The translations under genes were made by a program, and so were the position numbers. A DNA stretch of 39,674 bases from Planctomycetota bacterium (GTDB lineage: Bacteria > Planctomycetota > GCA-002687715). The first letter of the stretch is position 1. Each line of letters starts with the position of its first letter. Under the pieces are notes generated by a model. It saw only the letters and a list, made by a program, of their open reading frames with translations. It searched no databases and had not been told where the DNA came from. Positions 15,850 to 24,423 of this stretch are shown piece after piece. The DNA is taken from the NCBI GenBank assembly GCA_002687715.1, contig NZBC01000055.1, positions 1-39,674 of the forward strand. Direction: 5' to 3'.

Positions 15850-16181
15850 TGGATGCCCACCACTGGGCCGCACGATTCCGGGTCCGGCGCCGCGTCGGTG
15901 ATCACCGTGGGCCGCCGCTGGAGCCTGTGGATCAAGACCAGCCCCTCGTGGCCTGGGTCCCCGGGTTGGCGAGCCCGCCGCAACGAGGGCGACGCACGTC
16001 CAGGCCAGACGAGGAGGTACCGGTTTGGCGGCGAGAGCTCGCCGAGATGTTGAGGAAGCTCCGCTCTGCGCACTTGCACGAGGGACTTGGCAAGGAGCAG
16101 GTCCTCGAGCTCGCAGCGATCCGTTGCGAATGGGGCACCCTCGCCAACTTCCGGGACCACTGCTCGCATGACGCGCGGTGA
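15849..16181 (+). CDS. Uncertain ORF in the 15850-16198 gap
   Basis: The gap between the LamG-MauG gene and the next gene holds no clear gene. A 110-residue frame starts at an ATG overlapping the LamG-MauG stop (ATGA-type overlap). The first 60 residues are arginine- and proline-rich and unlike a protein. The last 50, with VWRRELAEMLRKLRSAHLHE and EQVLELAAIRCEWGTLA, look helical and plausibly coding. A gene remnant is possible. The antisense frame over the same stretch is also open and partly protein-like, so neither strand can be preferred with confidence. Confidence 0.2.
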   Translation: MDAHHWAARFRVRRRVGDHRGPPLEPVDQDQPLVAWVPGLASPPQRGRRTSRPDEEVPVWRRELAEMLRKLRSAHLHEGLGKEQVLELAAIRCEWGTLANFRDHCSHDAR

Positions 16182-16198
16182 ACGGACCCGGGCGTGGG

Positions 16199-17359
16199 TC
16201 AGTACACGAGGTACGGGCCGACGCCGAAGCCGCCGGACGGAAAGAACGCGAAGCGGGACCACTGAAGGTCGAATCCCGGCTGCGGGTTGAAGTCTTCGAA
16301 AACCGCGTCGCTGGCGCCGACGGAGAGGTCGCTCCCGTCGCCGATCTGGTTGGAGATGTCGACGCTGGCGCTCGTGCCGCTCAGGCTTCCGCCGGGCGTG
16401 ATCCCGACCACGGGCCGGCCGTTGTTGCCGAGGAGCAGGCCCATCGCCTCGGTGAAGATCATCACCTCCCCGGACAGGGTGTCCAGGCTCATGCAGAACG
16501 TGTTCGCGTCGGAGGGCAGACCACCTGCCCACGTGGGTACGTCTCGCCAGGTGGCGGTGAAGATGCCGTACTCCTCTCCGTAGGTGATCTTGCCGGCTAC
16601 GTTGGGAGAGTAGTCCTCCCAGACGGCGACCCGGGGAGCGCCGGACAAGAACTCTGCACCACTGTCGGAGAAGTCGAAGCCCACACCGCTGCCGAATGCG
16701 AGGCTGCCGTTGGACGAGATGTAGACGCTCGTGTAGGAGACGCCGTAGAAGGTGAACGTCGAGTCGAGTACGACCTGGAGGTCGCCGTCGTCGGGCGGGG
16801 AGGTCCAGGTGTTGGCCTGGTCCGTGCAATTGGTCTCTTGCGCGAAGATGAGGTGTGCCTGGCTCAACGTGATCGCTCCGGTCACCGCGTCGACCTGCCC
16901 CATCTGCAGGGCGCCCAGGAGCACGTTGCCTGGCAATACTCCACTGGAGATTGCCATCGACCAGTCTCCGGCTCCGTCCGCGACCAGGAGCGGTGCAAGC
17001 GGGCCGGAGGGCATGAGCACGCCGCTTCCGTCGAGGACCGGCGTGAACGTGGCCAGGTCGAGGTCGACGCTGCTTGTTCCGTCGATGGGCAGCGCGCCCG
17101 GGTTCGCGTTGGCCGCGGACGCGAGGAGGACTGGCTGCCCGGGCTGACCCCGCAGCTGCAGCGTGTTCGTGTTCTCCGAGAGGACCGGCGACGCCACGGG
17201 AGAGGTGCCTCCCGTGCCAGCTCCGTTGATGGTGAAGTCGTTCACGCCGGCGACGCCGGTGGTCTGGGCGACCATCAGTCCCGAGAGGACAAGCGTCGCA
17301 ACGAGAGACGTTATCGTGCCGCGCACGATCGGCCCGGCAAGCTCACGACGTAGGGACAT
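16199..17359 (-). CDS. Secreted protein with a nidogen-like (NIDO) domain
   Basis: A 386-residue protein; the signal peptide is preceded by a short basic stretch (MSLRRELAGPIVRG) and ends near MVAQ (residue 31). GGAG lies 8 bases before the ATG. Residues about 30-160 are a low-complexity beta region rich in Gly, Ser and Leu. Residues about 200-310 resemble a NIDO domain: FTFYGVSYTSVYISSNGSLA, FSDSGAEFLSGAPRVAVWED, GIFTATWRDVPTWAG and NTFCMSLDTLSGEVMIFTEA. In NIDO proteins this is an extracellular beta-sandwich that occurs in adhesive proteins. The C-terminus (SVDISNQIGDGSDLSVGA and on) has no named domain. No enzyme motif is seen. It is on the same strand as, and downstream of, the sulfatase operon, 148 bases beyond its end, so separate transcription is likely. 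Confidence 0.75.
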   Translation of the reverse strand: MSLRRELAGPIVRGTITSLVATLVLSGLMVAQTTGVAGVNDFTINGAGTGGTSPVASPVLSENTNTLQLRGQPGQPVLLASAANANPGALPIDGTSSVDLDLATFTPVLDGSGVLMPSGPLAPLLVADGAGDWSMAISSGVLPGNVLLGALQMGQVDAVTGAITLSQAHLIFAQETNCTDQANTWTSPPDDGDLQVVLDSTFTFYGVSYTSVYISSNGSLAFGSGVGFDFSDSGAEFLSGAPRVAVWEDYSPNVAGKITYGEEYGIFTATWRDVPTWAGGLPSDANTFCMSLDTLSGEVMIFTEAMGLLLGNNGRPVVGITPGGSLSGTSASVDISNQIGDGSDLSVGASDAVFEDFNPQPGFDLQWSRFAFFPSGGFGVGPYLVY

Positions 17360-17507
17360 GCTCTAACTCCGCAACCTGGGGACATGCTCCGGCTCCGGTA
17401 GTGAGGAACGGAGGCCGGCCAGGGTCGGGGTCAGCTCGGCCGGGAAAGAGAGCGTCGCAGGATAGGTGGTCGCCCACGCAGGTATGGGGAGGAGCTTGCG
17501 TCTTCTC

Positions 17508-19487
17508 CTACTGCCCTCGTCGCGCGTTCTTGAGAGCGGCTCGAATGTGGCGCACGACCTGCTTCGCGAGTGCCTTGGATCCGGCCCGTGAGAAGTGGAC
17601 GTTCTTGGGCTTCTGGATCTTGGCCAGGCGCGGCAGGGCGAACCCGTGGAGATCGTTGATCGGGATGTCACGCTCTTTCATGATGTCGCGGGCGACCGCG
17701 TTGTAGCGTGCCGCATCGGCGACGTCGCGACGGGGTTTGACCCCGTCCGGGTACGGAGTGGTCGTCGCGAAGATCAGCTTGGCTCCGGTCTTCTTCAGCT
17801 TGCGCACGATCTCCGTCAGCTGCTTCCGGTATTCGCTGGGAGGCGTCTGATGGGGGTGGTTGGGATCGTTGGAGTTCTTTCCCGTCTCGGGGTGCACCCG
17901 CTTCAAGTCGTGCAATCCAAAGTTGAAGTGGATCACATCCCACTTGCCACCGTCGGCTCGGAGCCAGCGATCGATTTGCTGGATGCCCTTGTCCGTTCCG
18001 GCGCAGTTTTCCGGGCGCCGCTGATTGCGCTTGTTCACTGCGGACGCGCGGAACACCTGGGCCTCGCCTGCCAGCAGGTCGCGCACGGGCCTGGTGTACC
18101 CCATCGAGATCGAGTCACCGAGGAGCAGGACCCGAGGTCCGGAGGCGGCCGGCTTCTCGGGCGCTGGGGCCTGGCCGACCGGCCGCTTGTTCTGGCGAAT
18201 GTCCGCGCGATGATCTTCGATGAGGCGCGTGAGCCGTGCGACGATCTCTGGATGCTCAGCCGCGACGTTGGTCGTTTCCGCGATGTCCGAGGCGAGGTCG
18301 TAGAGAGCAGGGAACGGCCCCGCAGGCTGGGCCTTCACCGTGCTCCGTCCGCCGAGCATCAGCTTCCACTGACCGCTGCGGACGGCGCCCATTCGGTAGA
18401 AGTACGCGTTGTGCGGGCTCTTGGCCCCGGACACTCCCTTGAGCAGTGGAACGATGCTGCGACCGTCGATCTTGTGCTCGGCCTTGCGTCGCGCGCCGGC
18501 GAGGGCGGCAAACGTGGGCAGGACGTCGATGGTCGCGGCGACCTCCTCGCACGCGGTTCCGGCCGGCACCGTCGATGGCCAGCGCATGATGCACGGCACG
18601 CGCATGCCACCCTCGTAGGTCGTGAACTTCCCGTCGCGTAGGGGGAGGGCGGAGCCACCGTTCTGCTTCTTGGTGAGCCACGGACCGTTGTCCGACGTGA
18701 AGACGACGAGGGTCCGCTTGTCGAGACCGAGCTTCTTGAGGGTCTCGAGGATCTGACCGACGGACCAGTCGATCTCCTCGATGACATCTCCGTAGAGGCC
18801 CCGCGCACTCTTGCCCCGGAACTCGTCGGTCGCGAAGAGTGGAACGTGGGGCATGGTGTGTGGCAGGTAGAGAAAGAACGGCCGTTGCCGGTTGCTCTCG
18901 ATGAACTTCACGGCCTCCGCGGTGTAGCGCCGCGTCAGGGTCGACTGCACGGCCGGGTGCTCGATGATCTCCTCGTTGCGCATCAAGGGCGGGCCGCTCT
19001 TGCCGTTGCGACGGATGCGCATGTCGTTCGAATAGGGGATCCCGTAGTAACTGTCGAACCCCTGCCGGGTCGGCAGGAACTCCGGCTCATCGCCCAGGTG
19101 CCACTTGCCGACGCAGGCCGTGGCGTACCCGGCGGTGCGGAGGATCTCGGCAACCGTCTCCTCCTTCGGGTTCAGACCCTGTCGCCTCCGGTTGGGAAAG
19201 AACACGCCCGTCACGCCCACGCGATCACAGTAGGACCCCGTCAACAGCGCGGCCCGCGACGCGGAACAGACGGGCGCGGCGGAGTAGAAGTTCGTAAAGC
19301 GCCTGCCCTCGGCGGCCATCCGGTCGAGGTGCGGCGTCTTGATCTTCGGTGACCCGAAGCAGCCGATGTCCTGGTAGCCCTGGTCGTCGGTGAAGATCAG
19401 CACCAGGTTGGGCGATTGCGCGGCAGTGGAAGAGACAGCAGCGAGCATCCACCAACAGGACGCGGTCACGAGGGCGAGGTGTTTCAT
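17508..19487 (-). CDS. Secreted sulfatase fused to a C-terminal SGNH/GDSL hydrolase domain
   Basis: A 659-residue exported protein (signal peptide ends near TAAQ, residue 24). Residues about 25-435 are a type I sulfatase: metal-binding DD at 34-35 (LIFTDDQGY), and the formylglycine motif C74-S-A-S-R78 followed by AALLTG, where Ala replaces the usual Pro of CxPxR, as in many bacterial members. KWHLG, HTMPHVPLF and FTSDNGPW supply further active-site residues. After a Pro/Ala linker (APAPEKPAASG), residues about 455-659 form an SGNH hydrolase: GDSISMGY with the nucleophile Ser, FNFGLHDLK in place of GxND, and VHFSRAGSKALA as the C-terminal block with the catalytic His. It could remove both sulfate and acyl groups from an extracellular polysaccharide, which is inference. 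It is the last gene of the PSD1-DUF1501-sulfatase operon, 37 bases after DUF1501. Confidence 0.85.
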   Translation of the reverse strand: MKHLALVTASCWWMLAAVSSTAAQSPNLVLIFTDDQGYQDIGCFGSPKIKTPHLDRMAAEGRRFTNFYSAAPVCSASRAALLTGSYCDRVGVTGVFFPNRRRQGLNPKEETVAEILRTAGYATACVGKWHLGDEPEFLPTRQGFDSYYGIPYSNDMRIRRNGKSGPPLMRNEEIIEHPAVQSTLTRRYTAEAVKFIESNRQRPFFLYLPHTMPHVPLFATDEFRGKSARGLYGDVIEEIDWSVGQILETLKKLGLDKRTLVVFTSDNGPWLTKKQNGGSALPLRDGKFTTYEGGMRVPCIMRWPSTVPAGTACEEVAATIDVLPTFAALAGARRKAEHKIDGRSIVPLLKGVSGAKSPHNAYFYRMGAVRSGQWKLMLGGRSTVKAQPAGPFPALYDLASDIAETTNVAAEHPEIVARLTRLIEDHRADIRQNKRPVGQAPAPEKPAASGPRVLLLGDSISMGYTRPVRDLLAGEAQVFRASAVNKRNQRRPENCAGTDKGIQQIDRWLRADGGKWDVIHFNFGLHDLKRVHPETGKNSNDPNHPHQTPPSEYRKQLTEIVRKLKKTGAKLIFATTTPYPDGVKPRRDVADAARYNAVARDIMKERDIPINDLHGFALPRLAKIQKPKNVHFSRAGSKALAKQVVRHIRAALKNARRGQ

Positions 19488-19524
19488 GATGCGAGACCCG
19501 GAGTACGAGGTGCGAATACAGGCT

Positions 19525-20910
19525 TCAGGCCAGGATTCCCGTGACCACCTGTCCCGCGATGTCGGTCAGGCGGAAGTCGCGTCCCTGGTAGCGGTAGGTC
19601 AGCCGCAGGTGGTCGATGCCGAGCAGGTGCAGCATGGTCGCGTGCAGGTCGTGGACGGTGACGATGTCCTCTACCGCGTGGTAGCCCAACTCGTCGGTGG
19701 CTCCGTAGGAGTGGCCGCCCCGGATTCCGCCTCCCGCAAGCCACGTGGAAAAACCGCGGATGTGGTGGTCACGACCGCTGCCCTGTCCCATTGGAGTACG
19801 GCCGAACTCGCCGCCCCAGATGACAAGGGTGTCATCCAGGAGCCCCCGGCGGGAGAGGTCTTTGACCAGCGCTGCCGAGGCCCGATCGACGTAGCCGGCG
19901 GTTCTTGCGACGCCGTTCTTGACGCCTCCGTGGTGGTCCCATCCGCGGTGGTAGAGCTGGATGAAACGCACTCCGCGTTCCACCAAGCGCCTCGCCATCA
20001 AGCAGTTGGCTGCGAACGTCCCGTCCAGTGACTTCACTCCGTACAGGTCGAGGGTCTCCGGTGACTCGTCGCCGATGTTCATCAGCGCCGGAACGCTTCT
20101 CTGCATCCGGTACGCCATCTCCATCTGACTGATGCTCGTGGTGAGCTCGGGGTCTCCAACGACGCCGTGACGCAACCGGCTGAGCTCGTTTACCGCATCG
20201 ACGACGTCCCGTTGTCGTCCGGCGTCGATGCCGGGCGGCCGCTCGAGGTACTCGACGACCGCGCCCCGGGTTTGGAACTCGACGCCCTGCAGACCGCTGG
20301 GCAGGAAGCCCGACGACCACTGCCGGGCGGCGATTGGCTGGTCCTGCGCACCGCCCACTGACACCATGACGACGAAGCCCGGAAGATCGTTGCATTGGCT
20401 GCCGAGGCCTTGCAGCACCCAGGACCCCATGCTGGGCCGGCCCTGAATGGCGGAGCCGGTGTTCATCAGCGTGTGCGCCGGATCGTGGTTGATCTGGTCG
20501 GTCTGCATCGAGCGGATGATGCAGATCTGGTCGGCGATGCTGCCGATGTGGGGCAGGACGGTCGAGATCTCCTGGCCAGAACGGCCCCAGCGCCGGAACG
20601 GATGCTGAGGGCCGAGCGCCTTGAGGGCCTTCCCCTGGAGCTGGGCGATCTGTTGCCCGGCCGTGAAGGACTTCGGCATCGCCTTCCCGTGCAGCTTGGC
20701 GAGCTCGGGCTTGAAGTCGAACGTCTCGAGATGGGAGGGACCCCCGGCCATGCAGAGGTGGATGACTCGCCGGACTCGAGGGCGGTAGTGGCAGGTCGGA
20801 ACGTCATCCGGTCCGTGGACGAGCGTCGACGCGAACGCGGCGGAGCCGATGGCCGACCCGACGCTGCCCAGGAACGACCGGCGCGAGACAGGTTGATCGT
20901 TGCGTTCCAT
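19525..20910 (-). CDS. DUF1501 family protein with a Tat signal
   Basis: A 461-residue protein. The N-terminus VSRRSFLGSVGSAIGSAAFA is a twin-arginine signal, predicting export in a folded state. The body follows the DUF1501 pattern: RRVIHLCMAGGPSHLETFDF, KALGPQHPFRRWGRSGQEIS, INHDPAHTLMNTGSAIQGRP, PSMGSWVLQGLG, FIQLYHRGWDHHGG and LVIWGGEFGRTPMGQGSGRD, ending in HHIRGFSTWLAGGGIRGG and LHATMLHLLGIDHLRLTYRY. The fold is alkaline-phosphatase/sulfatase-like with conserved His and Asp residues that probably bind metal, but the reaction is unknown. Its start lies 1 base after the stop of the PSD1 cytochrome gene, so the two are certainly co-transcribed and probably translationally coupled. DUF1501 almost always follows a DUF1549/DUF1553 cytochrome in Planctomycetota. 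Confidence 0.9.
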   Translation of the reverse strand: MERNDQPVSRRSFLGSVGSAIGSAAFASTLVHGPDDVPTCHYRPRVRRVIHLCMAGGPSHLETFDFKPELAKLHGKAMPKSFTAGQQIAQLQGKALKALGPQHPFRRWGRSGQEISTVLPHIGSIADQICIIRSMQTDQINHDPAHTLMNTGSAIQGRPSMGSWVLQGLGSQCNDLPGFVVMVSVGGAQDQPIAARQWSSGFLPSGLQGVEFQTRGAVVEYLERPPGIDAGRQRDVVDAVNELSRLRHGVVGDPELTTSISQMEMAYRMQRSVPALMNIGDESPETLDLYGVKSLDGTFAANCLMARRLVERGVRFIQLYHRGWDHHGGVKNGVARTAGYVDRASAALVKDLSRRGLLDDTLVIWGGEFGRTPMGQGSGRDHHIRGFSTWLAGGGIRGGHSYGATDELGYHAVEDIVTVHDLHATMLHLLGIDHLRLTYRYQGRDFRLTDIAGQVVTGILA

Positions 20911-20911
20911 C

Positions 20912-23866
20912 TCAATACCTCGTGATCGTCTCGCGCAAGCACAGCAACGTGCGCGTCACCGATGTCCACGCCGCCAGCTCCGGCACGTCCACACCGTCCG
21001 GTATGGGCGCCAGCCCCGTGGTGAGGAGCTTGGCCGCGGCTTTCGGATCCGCGCCATACTGCTTGCGATGCCGGGCGAGGAGCTTCTGGAGCACCGCGAC
21101 TTCTCGAGGCTCTGGACGGCGGGACAACGCGCGACGCCACGCGCGCTGCAGGGTGGCGTCGTCGTCCTGACCTGCCTTCATCAACGACGCGGCGAATACC
21201 CGTGCCGCTTCGACGAACGTGGGGTCGTTGAGCGCGACGAGCGCCTGCTGCGGGATGTTGGACCGCTCCCGCCGCGCGATGCAGCGTTCGCGGCTCGGCG
21301 CGTCGAAAGCGCGCATCGCGGGATGCACGAACGTCCGCTGCCACCATGTGTAGAGGCCCCGCCGATACGCGCTGTCTCCCTGGTCATGCTTCCACTTGCG
21401 CTTCGGGAAGTTGAGGTGACGCCAGTACCCCGCCGGCTGATAGGGCTTCACGCTCGGGCCGCCGATGTCGCGAACCAGGAGACCGCTGATCGCGAGCGCG
21501 TTGTCGCGGACCAGCTCGGCACCGAGACGGAACCTCGCCTGCCGGGCCAGCAGCCGGTTACCGGGATCGAACTCGCGAAGGGCGGTCGGCTCGGTCGACG
21601 TCTGCCGGTAGGTCCGGCACCGGACGATGGTGCCCACGATGTGCTTGATGTTCCAGCCCGACTCCATCAGCTCTACCGCGAGCCAATCGAGGAGCTCCGG
21701 ATGATCGGGCCACTCGCCCTGGGCGCCGATGTCGTCGACGTTCCTCGACAGGCCTTCACCGAAGAACAGCCGCCAGAGCCGGTTCACGAGAGCACGAGCG
21801 GTCAACGGGTTCTTTCGCGACACGAGCCAGCGCGCGAGGTCGAGCCGCGTCGGCCGGGCGCCGTTGGTCTCAAGACCTCCGAGGAAGGCCGGCACTCCCG
21901 GCTGCATCACCGGTCCGGAGTCGTCCATCCAGTTGCCACGGGGCCGGAGGCGGACCTCCCGTGGGGTTCCCGACTTGGTGACGAGGCAGCGCGGGGACGA
22001 CTTGACCAGGGCGTCCCGCTCCATCGTCGTCTTCGCGAGGCGCTTGCGCACCGGATCGAGCACGGGCGCGATGGAGCGATACCATCGATCGACCCGGACC
22101 TGTTGCTCCGCCGTTCGCGCGCCTCTCGCCATGCGCAGGATGGGTTGGATGTCCTCGTACAGCTTGGAGCCGTCCATGCGGAAGTAGAAGCCGGACGGGC
22201 CACCGCCGTTGCTGATCTTGATCAAGAGCGAGTTGTGTCCGCTTTGCAATGGGACGGTGATCTTCTCCTGATTCGCTGCCGCGGCGCGGTACACCTCCTT
22301 CGCGAGCACCGGTGTCCCGTTTACCCACACCTTGATCCCATCGTCACTACCGAGAGCCAGGTCGATGGTGCGGGCGGCCTCCACCTCGATCTTCCGATGG
22401 AGGTACGTCGCGGCGTTTGCGCCGTTCCAGGTGTGGACCTTGCCGTCTACCCAATCCGATCGGACCCGCCACTCCAGGCGGCCGTCCTGGTACTTGCTGC
22501 CGTAGTCGATTCCCGATTCGGGAGCGAACGCGGTCTTGAAGGCCGCCTTTGCATCGCCCGCGGTGAACGGGCCGATCGAGTGCCATGGTTTGAGATCAGG
22601 ACGGGGCGAGATTGCTGCCGTCTCCTCCCATTCCCGCTGAGCCGCGGCGAGCTGCGGCGAGGAGGTGTCGAGGGTCGTCTGCAGCCGCTTGATGTCGCGC
22701 TCGAGCGCCGAAACCCGCGCCTTCTGGTCCTCGGTCGGGATCGGGATGCCCTGGTCTCGATCCGTGATGGCGCGCTCCTGGATGTCGGCGAAGAACGTCG
22801 CCGTCCGATAGAAGTCCTCCGCCGTGAACGGGTCGAACTTGTGGTCGTGGCACTCGGCGCACTCGAGCGTCGATCCGAGCCAGACGGAGGACATGTTGCG
22901 CACGCGGTCGGCATACGCTCGGATCTCGAACTCCTTTGGCTGCGATCCCCCCTCCTCGGTCGTGAGATTGAGCTTGTTGTAGCAGGTGGCCACGCGCTGG
23001 GATCGCGTCGCGTCGGGGAGCAAATCGCCCGCGAGCTGCTGGATCGTGAACTCGTCGAACGGCATGTTGGCGTTGAACCGATCGATCACCCAGTCGCGGT
23101 AGGGCGTGACGTTGCGACCGTTGTCGCTGTGGATGCCACGGGTGTCCGCGAAGCGCACCAGGTCGAGCCAGAAGATCCCCATCCGCTCGCCGTAGTGTGG
23201 CGACGCAAGCAGACGGTCCACGAGGTCGTCGTAGGCCTCCGGTCGCGTGTCATCCACGAACGCGTCCACCTCATCGACGGACGGCGGGAGTCCGAGAAGG
23301 TCGTAGGACAACCTGCGGATCAGCGTGACGCGGTCGGCCGGGGGAGAGGGCGTCAGTCCCTCGACGGCAAGCCGAGCAGAAACGAAGCGGTCGATGGGAT
23401 CCAGGTCGGCACCGGTTGAGGGGGTAGGCGGCGTTGGCCGAACCAGCGTTTCGTACGCCCAGTGCCCCTGCCAGTCCGCGCCCTCAGCGATCCACTGTCG
23501 GATCAGCGCGACCTCGCGCCTGGTCAGCGACTTCCCAGAATGGGTCGGTGGCATGTGCTCGCGGCTGCTCGTCGCTGCGATACGTCGGACCAGCTCGCTG
23601 CGATCGGGCGCACCGGGCACGATGATCCGTGGCGTCCGCGCGTCGTCCAGAAGGCCGGCCTTCTGGTCGAGACGCAGGTCGGCTTCGCGCTGCCCCTGGT
23701 CGGGACCGTGGCACGCATAGCAGTTGTCGGACAGGATCGGGCGGATGTCGCGGTTGAACCGGACGGGCCGGTTCGGACCTTCGTCTCTCAGTGGGGCCTG
23801 GGCGACGACTCCGGTGAGGATCAGCGTGACACCCATCAAGGTGCGAACCAGCTTGGTGCTACTCAT
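20912..23866 (-). CDS. PSD1/PSCyt1-type cytochrome with DUF1549 and DUF1553 domains
   Basis: A 984-residue exported protein (signal peptide ends near VVAQ, residue 23). Residues 35-130 are a cytochrome c-like PSCyt1 domain with C49-Y-A-C-H53 and MPP as the likely distal methionine region (HMPPTHSGKSLT). DUF1549 follows: DPIDRFVSARLAVEGLTPSP, DRVTLIRRLSYDLLGLPPS, YDDLVDRLLASPHYGERMG, and a second CxxCH in ECAECHDHKFDPF. A region of about 200 residues (PWHSIGPFTAGDAKAAFKTA to LQSGHNSLLIKISNGGGPSG) sits between DUF1549 and DUF1553 and resembles a jellyroll carbohydrate-binding module. DUF1553 then reads LARWLVSRKNPLTARALVNR, GLSRNVDDIGAQGEWPDHPE and PQQALVALNDPTFVEAARVF. The precise role is unknown; the context suggests polysaccharide oxidation or degradation with electron transfer. 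It is the first gene of the operon. Confidence 0.9.
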   Translation of the reverse strand: MSSTKLVRTLMGVTLILTGVVAQAPLRDEGPNRPVRFNRDIRPILSDNCYACHGPDQGQREADLRLDQKAGLLDDARTPRIIVPGAPDRSELVRRIAATSSREHMPPTHSGKSLTRREVALIRQWIAEGADWQGHWAYETLVRPTPPTPSTGADLDPIDRFVSARLAVEGLTPSPPADRVTLIRRLSYDLLGLPPSVDEVDAFVDDTRPEAYDDLVDRLLASPHYGERMGIFWLDLVRFADTRGIHSDNGRNVTPYRDWVIDRFNANMPFDEFTIQQLAGDLLPDATRSQRVATCYNKLNLTTEEGGSQPKEFEIRAYADRVRNMSSVWLGSTLECAECHDHKFDPFTAEDFYRTATFFADIQERAITDRDQGIPIPTEDQKARVSALERDIKRLQTTLDTSSPQLAAAQREWEETAAISPRPDLKPWHSIGPFTAGDAKAAFKTAFAPESGIDYGSKYQDGRLEWRVRSDWVDGKVHTWNGANAATYLHRKIEVEAARTIDLALGSDDGIKVWVNGTPVLAKEVYRAAAANQEKITVPLQSGHNSLLIKISNGGGPSGFYFRMDGSKLYEDIQPILRMARGARTAEQQVRVDRWYRSIAPVLDPVRKRLAKTTMERDALVKSSPRCLVTKSGTPREVRLRPRGNWMDDSGPVMQPGVPAFLGGLETNGARPTRLDLARWLVSRKNPLTARALVNRLWRLFFGEGLSRNVDDIGAQGEWPDHPELLDWLAVELMESGWNIKHIVGTIVRCRTYRQTSTEPTALREFDPGNRLLARQARFRLGAELVRDNALAISGLLVRDIGGPSVKPYQPAGYWRHLNFPKRKWKHDQGDSAYRRGLYTWWQRTFVHPAMRAFDAPSRERCIARRERSNIPQQALVALNDPTFVEAARVFAASLMKAGQDDDATLQRAWRRALSRRPEPREVAVLQKLLARHRKQYGADPKAAAKLLTTGLAPIPDGVDVPELAAWTSVTRTLLCLRETITRY

Positions 23867-24006
23867 GGCCCCGAGAGGATACCAGCCGCCACGGTGCTCG
23901 CGTCAGCGGCGATGGGACCGCGGCACCATCGGGGATCGGATGGGCATGGAAGTGCGTGGCCGGCCGACGACACTGCTCCCGTCCCCCCCATCATGGAAGC
24001 CAACCA

Positions 24007-24363
24007 TGCTGCACGGGTGCTGTGCCGTTCTCGTATTCCTCGCATTGGACGCACTCACCGCGCAGACCGTCTCCGCCGGCTTCGTCGACGAGGAGGTCGC
24101 GAACGCGGGCTTGACCCGAATGGCCGGGATCGACGAGCTCCCGACGGTCGGCTGCTCCAGGTATCTCGACCCGTTCAGCCTCACTTCGTTCGTGGCTTGC
24201 GGCATCTCACCCCTGACCAGCGTTTCCGACCCCACCGGCGGCACGTCGCACCCGTTCCCGGCCGTTCCCCTGCTCTCCGGTTGCCGTGTCGCGGCGCAGA
24301 CGGTCGTCCCGGGTCTCCGACCTCGCCTTCTCCAACGCGGTCAGTCTGGTCCTGGGTTCGTAG
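24007..24363 (+). pseudogene. Remnant of a secreted protein gene, with a central deletion and frameshifts
   Basis: The ATG at 24007 opens a signal peptide (MLHGCCAVLVFLALDALTAQ) followed by SAGFVDEEVANAGLTRMAGI and DELP, the normal start of secreted PQQ-sugar-dehydrogenase-like propellers. At about 24142 one base is missing: the frame that would read DGRLLQV continues one base over. The frame before then reads LDPFSLTSFVACGISPLTSV, DPTGGTSHPFPAVPLLSGCR and VAAQTVVPG, resembling the C-terminal beta domain of secreted planctomycete proteins. A second shift near 24311 restores VSDLAFSNAVSLVLGS and a TAG at 24361, a usual ending of that domain. So the two ends of one long gene appear to survive with the middle lost. 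No stretch here encodes a whole protein. The family assignment rests on a short N-terminal match. Confidence 0.5.
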
Positions 24364-24423
24364 GCACGCGGGCACAATCCGCTACGCTGGACTCGCCGCC
24401 GCCCCGGAGTCATTGGAACGCAT

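Noticed and set aside
13576..15873. 765-residue open frame on the minus strand
   Set aside because: It is antisense to the LamG-MauG gene, whose domains and haem motifs are clear; the antisense sequence has no recognisable domain.
15932..16147. 71-residue minus-strand frame in the 15850-16198 gap
   Set aside because: Serine- and arginine-rich with no protein-like pattern; the stretch remains unassigned.
20900..23419. 839-residue open frame on the plus strand
   Set aside because: It is antisense to the PSD1 cytochrome gene, whose DUF1549/DUF1553 motifs are clear.
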